Of a stretch of 28,404 nucleotides of DNA, positions 10,494-18,292 are shown piece by piece. Within the stretch, counting starts at the first letter, position 1. Every line of letters begins with the position of its first letter. The translations under genes were made by a program, and so were the position numbers. Source of the DNA: Rhizaria sp. SCN 62-66 (taxonomy: Eukaryota > Rhizaria, unplaced); assembly GCA_001724265.1 (NCBI GenBank), contig MEDY01000388.1:1-28404 (forward strand), in the 5' to 3' direction. The notes below the pieces were generated by a model. That model ran no database searches and was not told where the DNA came from. It saw only the letters and a program-made list of their open reading frames with translations.

Positions 10494-13436
10494 TCACTTG
10501 GCCTTGCCCTTCTTCGAGCCGCGAGCAGAAGTCGCAGTCTCTGTCGCACGCGCAGAGTTGGCAGCAGTGGCCGTGCGAGTCCTCTCCCTCAGGCCATGAC
10601 CCTCGCCGTCGGCGCTGCCCTCGCCGCCGCCGACAGCCGCGTTGTCAGCGCCATTGGCGTCGCCGCCGTCGTCGTCGTTGTGCTCGACGCCCTTGGACTG
10701 CTCAGGCCCCTGAGCCTTACTCTGAGACTTCGACTTGCTAGACTTAGGCTCAGACTTCGCCTCACTCGCCGCAGCTACCTCAGCAGCATTCGCCACAGCG
10801 GCAGCAGAGCTCTTGCTGCCCTTGCTCTGGCTCTTGCCCGCAGCGGCGGCGCCAGCAAGCCCGCCGCTCGCCGCCGCCGCCGCCGCCGCCGCCGCGGCGA
10901 CGATGCGCGCGGCGCGGACGCTGCTGACGCTGGCGCCGACGCCGAGGCTGCCGTTGCTATTGCTGTTGCTGTTGCTGTCGCAGTCGGCGCCCCAAAGCCC
11001 GAGCCCGTGGCCGTGGCCGTGAGAGTGGGAGTGGGAGTGGCTGTGCTTGTCATCGTTGTACGAGTGGACCAGCACCTCGAGACCCCGCAGGTCGCCCAGC
11101 TGGTGCGCCCACACGGCGACGAGCCCCAGCGCGCTGTAGCAGCTCACGATCATCAGCGGGAGGAACTCGAACCGCGGCAGCAGCAGGTCGACGACGTAGA
11201 GCGACGTGAAAGCGACGGGAATGCCCCACAGGTAGACCTTCTCGGCCGTCGTCATCACCTCGCCGATGCCGCGGTAGCGGAAGCGCCGCGCGCCCGCGAT
11301 CTCGGCGCCCTCCAGGTCGATCAGCGTGTGCTGCAGCACGGTGAAGACGGCCACGAGCGCCAGCGCGGCGGGCACCGTAGGCGGGTGAATCGTCACCAGC
11401 GGCAGGATCGAGGTCGTGGCCGCCGGGTACGCCAACAGGTACGTCCGCGTCTGCCGCTCCGAGTCGAGGCAGGACAGCGTCATTGGCAGCAGCGCGAGCA
11501 GGATGGCCTTCTCGTGGACGTGCCAGCCCAGCATGAAGGAGCACAGCGAGCAATAAACGAGCGCGGCCGCGAAGACGCGCGGCGCGGGCGAACGCCACAG
11601 CACGGCCAGCGCGGGCAGCATCGCCAGCAGCGTCAGCAGCGCCGTGATGGCCGGCGTGACCGTGGGCAGCGCCAGGTGGACCACGTCTTGCACGAGGCCC
11701 GACGTCGGCGACACGAGCGCAGGCTTCGCAGCAGCAGTCTCAGGACCCGCATTCGCACCCGCGGCGGCAGCGCCGGCGGCGGCAGCGCCGGCGACAGCGG
11801 AGGCAGAGACCGTATGCGTGGGGGGCAGCTTCGCCGCGAGACCCGTCTTCACAAGCAGCGCGCGCATGGCCTTGCCCGCGAGGACGAGCCCGCGGTCGGC
11901 GCCATTGTAGAGCGCCCAGACGTTGGGCGCCCAGTAAGCGTGCGTCAGTCCGCGGCCGAACGGGAAGAGCCGAGACAGCAGCTGCCGCCCGTTGAGCGCC
12001 ACGCGCGGCAGCAGCGGCAGCAGCACCTCAGCCCCGGCCTCAGCGTCACCGCTCGCCGCAGGCGCAGCGGTCGCGGAAGACTCGAGCGTCGCAGTGGCGG
12101 CCGTCTTGGTCACGGCGCTTGCGATTGCGGAGTCGCCGGCGCCGGGGTTTGGGATGAGCCCGAGGCGGATGGCCTCTGCGCGCGCGTACTGCGGCGGCGG
12201 GTGCGCCAGCAGCACTGGCCCCAGCGAGAGCAGCGACACGCCCGCGACCACCGCGCCCAGCGCCAGGAAGCGCCGCGGCGAGAAACGCTGCCGCGCAGGG
12301 CCGCCAGCGGAGCCCGTTGACGCAGAGGAGGCGGTGGGAGCGGCGGACTGGCCCTTGCCCTTGCCCTTACTCTTGATCTCGGCCTCGGCTGCTGAGACGG
12401 CCGCGCCAGTGCGAGAGGCCGCGGGGGCGGCGGCAGCGGGGGCGACGTCGTCAGCGGGCACGAAGCAGTACTTCGCGAGCAGGTAGACGAAATACGCGGG
12501 CGCGATGTAGAGGAAGATGTGCTTGAAGTAGAGCAGCACGGCGAAGACGGTGGCGCCAGCCAGGTCGTGGCCGCGGCGGTGCAGCCCCACGGAGGCGATG
12601 AGCATCCCGAGCAGGAAGCCGTTGTACTGGAAGTGGATGTGGTCCACCAGCAGCAGGCACGGATGCAGCAGCGCCAGCGCGAACACGATCAGCGGCTTCG
12701 ACACGCGCGGCGGCCGCAGCGGCGGCGCGGAGGAGCGCAGCGGCAGACATATCGGCGACGGGCCCGCGAGCCGCTCGGACGTCCAGGCGGAGGTGGCCGC
12801 TGGGACCGCAAAGGCAGCAGGGGCGGCGTTAGAGACAGAGCAAGCGGTGCCGTTGCTGATGTTGCCATTCCCGAGAGATGAGTGGGGGTTTGAAGGGAGA
12901 AACGGCGGGGAATCGGGCGCCTCAGCCTTGCCCTTTGCGCCCTTGTTCTCGGCATCCGTCGTGTTGGTCGTGCTGTAGGCAGTGTTGCCGCCGTTGCCGC
13001 CGTTGACGCCGCTGGTGAGGCGGCCGGCCGTGGCGGGCTCAAGAGCGGGGTCGACGCGCTCGTACGTGTGCTCGTCGCGCGCCGTGACGTAGATAACGAG
13101 CCCGGCGAAGAGCACCAGGTCGGCGAAGATGACCGTGAACCGCTGGAACACGACGGTGGCCGTGGAGGCGTAGTTGAGGTTACTCACGGTCACCATGCCT
13201 GGATCGACGAGCGCGCCCACCTGCGAGAGTGCCCACTCGAACCAGGCGAAAAAGGGCGGGTAGTCGAGCGTCCACTCGGAGGTGCGCTCGTAGTACCAGT
13301 GGCCCAGCGGGAGCGAGTGCGTGATGGCGAGCCAGTTGCGGTGCACCTCGAAGTCGGTGGAGCGGTAAAAGGGCATGCAGAAGAGCTTCACCACGCAGCT
13401 CAGCCAGAAGACCGAGACATAGGCGAACACCTTCAT
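10494..13436 (-). CDS. ALG8: ALG8, dolichyl-P-Glc:Glc1Man9GlcNAc2-PP-dolichol alpha-1,3-glucosyltransferase
   Basis: This ER multi-spanning GT-C enzyme adds the second glucose to the lipid-linked oligosaccharide used for N-glycosylation. Family signatures are near-identical to animal ALG8: STDFEVHRNWLAITHSLP (~26-43) and WTLDYPPFFAWFEW (~55-68) in the first lumenal loop, then HFQYNGFLLG (~267), a FKHIFLYIAPAY block, LTHAYWAPNVWALYNG and GWHVHEKAILLALLP (~636). ALG8 rather than ALG6 is chosen from the HSTDFEV/HFQYNGF/HAYWAPN-type wording. The start is the first ATG after an acceptor-like CACAG at 13566; an earlier in-frame ATG at 13613 lies in the putative intron. At 980 aa it is nearly twice the human length. 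The extra comes from low-complexity insertions in two loops and a ~190-residue C-terminal tail with His-Ser/His-Gly repeats, an Ala run and Ser/Lys-rich sequence. The last five residues KGKAK fit the KxKxx ER-retrieval pattern. It ends in TGA. Confidence 0.93.
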   Translation of the reverse strand: MKVFAYVSVFWLSCVVKLFCMPFYRSTDFEVHRNWLAITHSLPLGHWYYERTSEWTLDYPPFFAWFEWALSQVGALVDPGMVTVSNLNYASTATVVFQRFTVIFADLVLFAGLVIYVTARDEHTYERVDPALEPATAGRLTSGVNGGNGGNTAYSTTNTTDAENKGAKGKAEAPDSPPFLPSNPHSSLGNGNISNGTACSVSNAAPAAFAVPAATSAWTSERLAGPSPICLPLRSSAPPLRPPRVSKPLIVFALALLHPCLLLVDHIHFQYNGFLLGMLIASVGLHRRGHDLAGATVFAVLLYFKHIFLYIAPAYFVYLLAKYCFVPADDVAPAAAAPAASRTGAAVSAAEAEIKSKGKGKGQSAAPTASSASTGSAGGPARQRFSPRRFLALGAVVAGVSLLSLGPVLLAHPPPQYARAEAIRLGLIPNPGAGDSAIASAVTKTAATATLESSATAAPAASGDAEAGAEVLLPLLPRVALNGRQLLSRLFPFGRGLTHAYWAPNVWALYNGADRGLVLAGKAMRALLVKTGLAAKLPPTHTVSASAVAGAAAAGAAAAGANAGPETAAAKPALVSPTSGLVQDVVHLALPTVTPAITALLTLLAMLPALAVLWRSPAPRVFAAALVYCSLCSFMLGWHVHEKAILLALLPMTLSCLDSERQTRTYLLAYPAATTSILPLVTIHPPTVPAALALVAVFTVLQHTLIDLEGAEIAGARRFRYRGIGEVMTTAEKVYLWGIPVAFTSLYVVDLLLPRFEFLPLMIVSCYSALGLVAVWAHQLGDLRGLEVLVHSYNDDKHSHSHSHSHGHGHGLGLWGADCDSNSNSNSNGSLGVGASVSSVRAARIVAAAAAAAAAASGGLAGAAAAGKSQSKGSKSSAAAVANAAEVAAASEAKSEPKSSKSKSQSKAQGPEQSKGVEHNDDDGGDANGADNAAVGGGEGSADGEGHGLRERTRTATAANSARATETATSARGSKKGKAK

Positions 13437-13565
13437 CGGGGCAAGGGCGGCGACAGCGCGCGCGGTAACGCCGTGGGAAAAGGATGGGGAAAGCCCTGGG
13501 ATGCTGGGACGCGCGGTGGGAAGGCGGGAAGGCGCGGGTGCGAGCAGGGCGACCGCCTTGGGGGG

Positions 13566-14137
13566 CTGTGAAAACGGGCAAGCAGAAAATGGAATGAGTA
13601 TGATATGTATCAAAGGAAGAATAAACTAATTGCAGTTAATCTTGATAATAAATTCCTATGTTGTCAATCTTGTTTGATTTGACGAAGGAAAAAATGCGAA
13701 AACGGGTTGATATTTGCGGAGCAGAAGTGACCAAGCACACCAGAGCCGCTTAGAAGAAGAGTACTGTATGGTGCCTTTTTGCTACTAGCGGCGGACCAGC
13801 AGCGAGCCGGCTCGCTGGCTCCAGGCAGGGAATCGTCGATTGGGCTAATTGATGTGAAAACAGCCTATTAATGAAATTTAAATCAAGATATTAAATTAGT
13901 CAATGACGTAAACCATTGAACTATTATTACAACCCTTCCAATACGCACAGGTATTGCGCAAAGAGTCGTGCTCAAATAGACGCGTGCCTCAAATCGGCGT
14001 CATGACTCGATCCCTTCCCATGCTGTCCGCACACGCCAACAAAGGCACTTCTTTGTTATAGCCAGCTCTTAAGAAATTATTGTTTTCTTTCTCACGGAAT
14101 ACCTGGTCCATTTTTGTATCCTCCTTCTTTTTTGCAG
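13566..14137. promoter_or_regulatory. divergent promoter region between ALG8 and the RhoGEF, with 5' UTR introns
   Basis: AT-rich sequence between two divergent genes. On the plus strand CAG|GTATTG at 13951 and TTTTTTGCAG ending at 14137 define a likely 187-nt 5' UTR intron of the RhoGEF, matching the usual intron size here. On the minus strand an acceptor-like TTTTCACAG ends at 13566 before ALG8, with a GTGCGT donor possible at 13948. No ATG-started coding exon was found upstream of either acceptor. Confidence 0.45.
13800..13817. promoter_or_regulatory. 18-bp perfect palindrome, candidate regulatory site
   Basis: The core AGCGAGCC-GGCTCGCT is a perfect inverted repeat, extended one base on each side (C...G). 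It is a GC-rich island inside AT-rich promoter DNA between two divergent genes. It could bind a dimeric transcription factor. Function is inferred only from symmetry and position. Confidence 0.4.
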
Positions 14138-14341
14138 TTTTCTCAACTCAACCTCGAATCCCCGCTTCCAGCACTCCCAGAACCACCAACCCCTCCCCCC
14201 TTTCCGACCCACTGCTCGCGACACAAACCCCCCTCTGTGCGCTGCCAACCCCAACCTCCGCGCTTCGCTTCACCTTTGTCCTCTATCCCTGCAAGCTTTT
14301 GCGTGGAAAACTCGAGTTCCTCCCCGCAACAGACGCAACCG

Positions 14342-17296
14342 ATGTCCAGTGCCGTAGAGACCTCGCCCGCCCCCGCAGCGCGTGCGGCCCCCGTGGCCGC
14401 GCCCGCCGCCGCCGCGCCGCTGTCGCTTGCCGCGCTTACCGCGGCCGCCGCCGCCGCCTCCGCCGCGGGCCCCCGCGCGTCGACTGTGGCCCCCGTGGCC
14501 GTGGCCCCTGTGCCCGTGCCCGTGGCAGTGCACCGGCCGAGCATCTCGACGGCCTCCTCAGCGCCCTCGTCAGCGCTCTCGCAGCCCTCACCCGACGGTA
14601 ACGGCGCCGACGCAGAGTCCACCGCCGACGCCGACGCCGCCACCGCCACCGCCACCGCCGGCGCTGCCCCCGCCGCCGCGACTGCCGCGGCCGCCACCAC
14701 CACCACCACGCGCACTGCCGCGGCCAACAGCAACGCCGCGCTGCCGCCCCTGCTCTCCCGCCCCGGCCGCCTCCCCTCCTTCGACGACGGCTCAACCGCC
14801 GCCACTGCCGGCGCCGGCCCTGGCGCTGGCGCTGGCGCTGGCAACGCGACGTTCAACACCACTGGCGGGCTTCGCGACCGCTGCAAGACCGTTCCCGGCT
14901 CCGGCTCCGCCTCCGCCTCGCCCAGCCCCGGCCCCGGCTCCAGCGGCAGCGGCGCGACCGCGTCCGCGACGATGCCGCTCGATGTCTCTGCCGCGCTGCA
15001 GGGCCGCGGGCGCCTTGACTCGTTTTCGGCCGCTGCCGCCTCCGGCGAGCCCCTCACGCGCGAGTCCTTCTCCATGTCCAACAGCTTCAGCGGCGGTAGC
15101 GGCCTCGGCGGCGGCGCCTCGGCCTCGGCGGCGGCGGGGGCGGGCCGCGCGTCCCCCGGGCCTGGCCGCCGCGTCTGCGCCTTCCCCGGCTGCCGCGCCT
15201 TCTGCCAGCCGCCCGTGGGCACCGTCGGCCTGCCCGCCCAGCGCGAACCTGGCTCCACCACCGCGGGCCTGATTAACGGGCTCGGGCTCGACACCCCCGC
15301 CAGCGCAGACGGCATGGGCAGCGGCTTCGGCAGCGGCTTTGGCTCTCCCGCGCCCTCTGGCCGCGCCGTGCGCTCCCTGTCCATCTCGCAGCCCGGGGAC
15401 TCGAGCGCCGTCGCCGCCGCGGCCAATGCCAGCAGGGTCTCGGAGCTGGAGACCGAGGGCGGCGACGTGCCCATGCCGCTTGAGCCGCTCCCCGAGGGCT
15501 TCGCCGTCAGCGCCACCAACGCGCACAGCGCGAGCGCGAGCGTGAGCGGGAACGGGAGCGACTCGTCCGCGCCCAGCTCGGCGATCGGCTCCCCGCTGCT
15601 ATCGCACAGCGCTAGCATGGGCCCGCGCAAGTCGCTCTTCTCCTACTCGCCCTCGCCGCTCGCCACGCCTCAGACGCCCGCCCATGGCGCCGGCGCCGGC
15701 GGCAGCGCCAGCGGCGGGCTCGGCGGACTCAACGGCCTCGGCAGCAGCGGTGGTGTGGGCGGCGTGGCGCTGATCGCGTCGCCCGGCTCGGGCACCAGCG
15801 CGTCGCTGGCCGGCAGCGCGAACAACGGCGGGCTGATGCACTACTGCTACCGGCACGCGTTCCGCGCCGAGTACCCCGAGGTGGCGCCCACGAGCCCGAA
15901 GCAGTGGGCCGTCGTCAGCGAGATCCTCACCTCGGAGGCCTCGTACCAGGTGCGTCAAGCTCAAGAACACAAATGTATTGCCGATATGACGGTTCATCTT
16001 TACAACTCTACCGTGACGATTAAAATGTATAGTCACATCCTTACGTACACTCTTATCCCAATTCTCGCATATGTAATCTCACTCTTGTCTTGTTCTCCGT
16101 ATTGTCTTTGTTTCCTGCACGCTCCCTCCCCCGCACAGGCGTCCCTGGAGCTCATCGTGGGCGGGTACGTCGACCGCATCGACGCCTCGGCCGCGGTGGG
16201 CGCGTCGGTCATCACGGCCGACGAAGCACGGCGCGTGTTCCACAACGTGCGCAACATCGCGGAGCTGTCTCGGCAGCTGCTGGCGGACCTCAAGCAGCTG
16301 CGCGGGCTCTGCAGCGAGCGCGCCGTGCTCGAGCACGTGCCGCTCGTGCTGCTGCACTACGCACCCATGCTCTCGGCCTACCGCGGCTACCTGGAGAACT
16401 ACGACGCCGCCAGCGCGCTCGTGGCGCAGCTGCGCGAGAGCTCGCCGCGCTTCGCCGCGCTGGCGCAGATCAACGGCCAGCTGCACGGACTGCCGCTCGA
16501 GTCTCTGCTTATCATGCCGGTGCAGCGGCTGCCGCGCTACACGCTGCTGCTGCGCGAGCTGCTCAAGCAGACGGAGCGCGCGGACCCGGCCTTCGAGGCG
16601 ATGGTGATGGCCGAGGAGGCCGTCACGCGCGTCACCACGGCCATCAACCACCAACTGCTGGAGAAAGAGCGCCAGAACAAGGTGTGGGAGCTGCAGACGC
16701 GCATCGAGCGCGACGACCGGTACGTGGACCTCATGCAGCCGGGCCGCTACATCGTGCGCGAGGGCGTGCTCAAGAAGCGCTACAGCAACTCGTCGTTCCA
16801 GCTGTCCAAGGACGCTGAGTACTACTTCGTGCTGTTCAACGACGTGCTACTGTACGCGGCCGAGAAGGGCAGTGGCAAGAAGAGCTCGTACAAGGTCAAG
16901 CACGTGCTGCAGCTGCGCGGCATGGTCGTCGCGCAGGACACGAGCAAGGGCCGCAACGACATCCTCCTCACCTCAGAGCCCCTCACGCTCGCCGGCGGCG
17001 CTGCCGGCGACAAAGACAAGGACAAGGACAAGCAGAAGGAGCTAGTCGTGTCGTGCCCCTCGCCGCAGAGCCGCGAGGAGTGGTTCGCAGACATCGAGGC
17101 CATGGTCAACGCCTGCTGCGGCGTCGCCAGCGGCGCCGGCGCCAGCGGCGGCGCCAGCGGCAGCAGCGGCAGTGGCGCCAGTGCCAGCGCTAGCGCTGGC
17201 GCTGGCGCTGGTGCCAGTGGCGCCGGCGCGGCGGCAGCGGGCAGCAAGAAGGTCGAGCTGACCCGCCAGTCCTCCAAGCTTGCGTCGCTGCTCTAA
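14342..17296 (+). CDS. Dbl-family Rho guanine nucleotide exchange factor (DH-PH), two coding exons (~921 aa)
   Basis: It activates Rho-family GTPases by nucleotide exchange. The start is the first ATG after the 5' UTR acceptor; the intervening ~200 nt are C/T-rich and ATG-free. Coding exons are 14342-15949 and 16139-17296, with a 189-nt phase-0 intron (GTGCGT...GCACAG). Residues ~1-520 are mostly Ala/Ser/Gly/Pro low complexity. A possible split zinc motif has C279-x4-C284-x3-C288 and later C502-x2-H505. The DH domain spans ~523-710: SEILTSEASYQASLELI is conserved region 1 and IMPVQRLPRYTLLLREL (~661-677) is the hallmark conserved region 3. The PH domain follows at ~738-858, from REGVLKKR to the invariant Trp in REEWFADIEAMV, with a Lys/Asp-rich insert before the last strand. 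The C-terminus is a Gly-Ala-Ser repeat followed by a basic end. It ends in TAA. The target GTPase cannot be told. Confidence 0.92.
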   Translation: MSSAVETSPAPAARAAPVAAPAAAAPLSLAALTAAAAAASAAGPRASTVAPVAVAPVPVPVAVHRPSISTASSAPSSALSQPSPDGNGADAESTADADAATATATAGAAPAAATAAAATTTTTRTAAANSNAALPPLLSRPGRLPSFDDGSTAATAGAGPGAGAGAGNATFNTTGGLRDRCKTVPGSGSASASPSPGPGSSGSGATASATMPLDVSAALQGRGRLDSFSAAAASGEPLTRESFSMSNSFSGGSGLGGGASASAAAGAGRASPGPGRRVCAFPGCRAFCQPPVGTVGLPAQREPGSTTAGLINGLGLDTPASADGMGSGFGSGFGSPAPSGRAVRSLSISQPGDSSAVAAAANASRVSELETEGGDVPMPLEPLPEGFAVSATNAHSASASVSGNGSDSSAPSSAIGSPLLSHSASMGPRKSLFSYSPSPLATPQTPAHGAGAGGSASGGLGGLNGLGSSGGVGGVALIASPGSGTSASLAGSANNGGLMHYCYRHAFRAEYPEVAPTSPKQWAVVSEILTSEASYQVRQAQEHKCIADMTVHLYNSTVTIKMYSHILTYTLIPILAYVISLLSCSPYCLCFLHAPSPAQASLELIVGGYVDRIDASAAVGASVITADEARRVFHNVRNIAELSRQLLADLKQLRGLCSERAVLEHVPLVLLHYAPMLSAYRGYLENYDAASALVAQLRESSPRFAALAQINGQLHGLPLESLLIMPVQRLPRYTLLLRELLKQTERADPAFEAMVMAEEAVTRVTTAINHQLLEKERQNKVWELQTRIERDDRYVDLMQPGRYIVREGVLKKRYSNSSFQLSKDAEYYFVLFNDVLLYAAEKGSGKKSSYKVKHVLQLRGMVVAQDTSKGRNDILLTSEPLTLAGGAAGDKDKDKDKQKELVVSCPSPQSREEWFADIEAMVNACCGVASGAGASGGASGSSGSGASASASAGAGAGASGAGAAAAGSKKVELTRQSSKLASLL
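15950..16138 (+). other. in-frame, stop-free intron of 189 nt within the DH domain
   Basis: It begins GTGCGT directly after the CAG of ...ASYQ and ends in CCGCACAG before GCGTCCCTGG (ASLE). It is AT-rich relative to the flanking exons. Removing it joins conserved region 1 of the DH domain exactly. Its length is 3 x 63 and it contains no in-frame stop, so retention would insert 63 residues without breaking the frame. Confidence 0.85.
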
Positions 17297-18292
17297 GAGC
17301 TGCGTGCTAAGTGCTGCGCGCTAAGTGCCAAGGGCACTTACATCATCGTCGCGTCACGCTGTGATGCGCTGTGTGTTGTTGTCGTCGTCATCGTTATCTC
17401 TCCATGAGTTTAATGTCTAATATTGTTCTTTTTTTAAGTCTTGCGAACTGTATCGTGTCGATCCTCGGTATTCGCCGAATGTTTGACTGTGAGGTCGCTA
17501 CATGTTGTCTCTGCCTCATTGTCTCAGTCTGTGTGAGAACAAACTTGTCGTTTCACCTTCTCCCTCATCTTCTCTCCAAATCACACGAAGATGGAATAGG
17601 AAGTCGATTTTTAGTGTCTGGAGCTCGTTTAAATGGAAATTTTTGTTTGCTTGATTGTTTTTCTTGATTATCTGTACAGATATTAATCCTCTATGTCTTG
17701 TTGTTTTTTTCTGCTTTGACTTGGCGCTCACAGTTACCACATGCAGCCAGTCAGTCATACAAGTTGTTTTCTTATTGATGTTGTTGTTGCTGCTGTTCTC
17801 TGTCTGTCTCTGGGTTTGATACTGCTTTTTAGCTTTTCATTCCAAGGCCTCAGACGTCTAGTCTCTCTTTCTCTCTTTCTTTCTCTGATTTTGTTTTCCC
17901 TTGCTTGCTCTTGTCTCTTACGGCTTCATTCTTACATGTCACCGTGAGAAGCCACCTTATAGTTTACTTTTATTCTTTCTGTCTGTTCTCTTTAAATACC
18001 GTCCATATATATTTTGTAAGCTTGAGACTTACTGTGGTTGTTTCTCACGTACCCGCGCACTCCTCACTCAATCAATTACTCTAACCAGCTCCAGTCCAGT
18101 CAAACCAAAACAATTATAGGATGCCAAGCTCAAAGCATCATCTTAAAATACACATAACACTTAAAACATGTTGCATTAAAGATTCCACTTGTATTGCTTT
18201 GACGTCATACGCATGTGAAGATTAATGTGACAGGCCAACATCAAAAAAAAAGTTAATGCGCCAACACGCAGGCTCAGACGCAGGCTCAAGGC
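17297..18292. other. T-rich convergent spacer, no gene seen
   Basis: The gap between the stops of the RhoGEF (+) and TsaE (-). The plus strand is strongly pyrimidine-biased (runs such as CTCTCTTTCTCTC near 17865-17890), followed by A-rich sequence near 18240. It presumably holds both 3' UTRs. Short ORFs here are Leu/Phe/Ser-rich only because of T-rich composition. Confidence 0.55.

Noticed and set aside
10596-12320. 574-codon plus-strand ORF antisense to ALG8
   Set aside because: GC-rich coding DNA leaves long open frames on the opposite strand. Its Arg/Gln/His-rich translation has no domain, whereas the minus strand encodes clear ALG8.
13981-14040. T-loop-like GACTCGATCCC, considered as a tRNA
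   Set aside because: No acceptor stem, D-arm or anticodon arm could be paired around it.
14143-15630. 495-codon minus-strand ORF antisense to the RhoGEF N-terminus
   Set aside because: Mirror of the plus-strand low-complexity region. Composition only (Ala, Gly, Pro, Glu), while the plus strand carries the DH-PH domains.
17741-17947. Plus-strand ORF with apparent membrane spans
   Set aside because: Its Leu/Phe/Ser/Val content is a by-product of T-rich DNA in a convergent 3' spacer.
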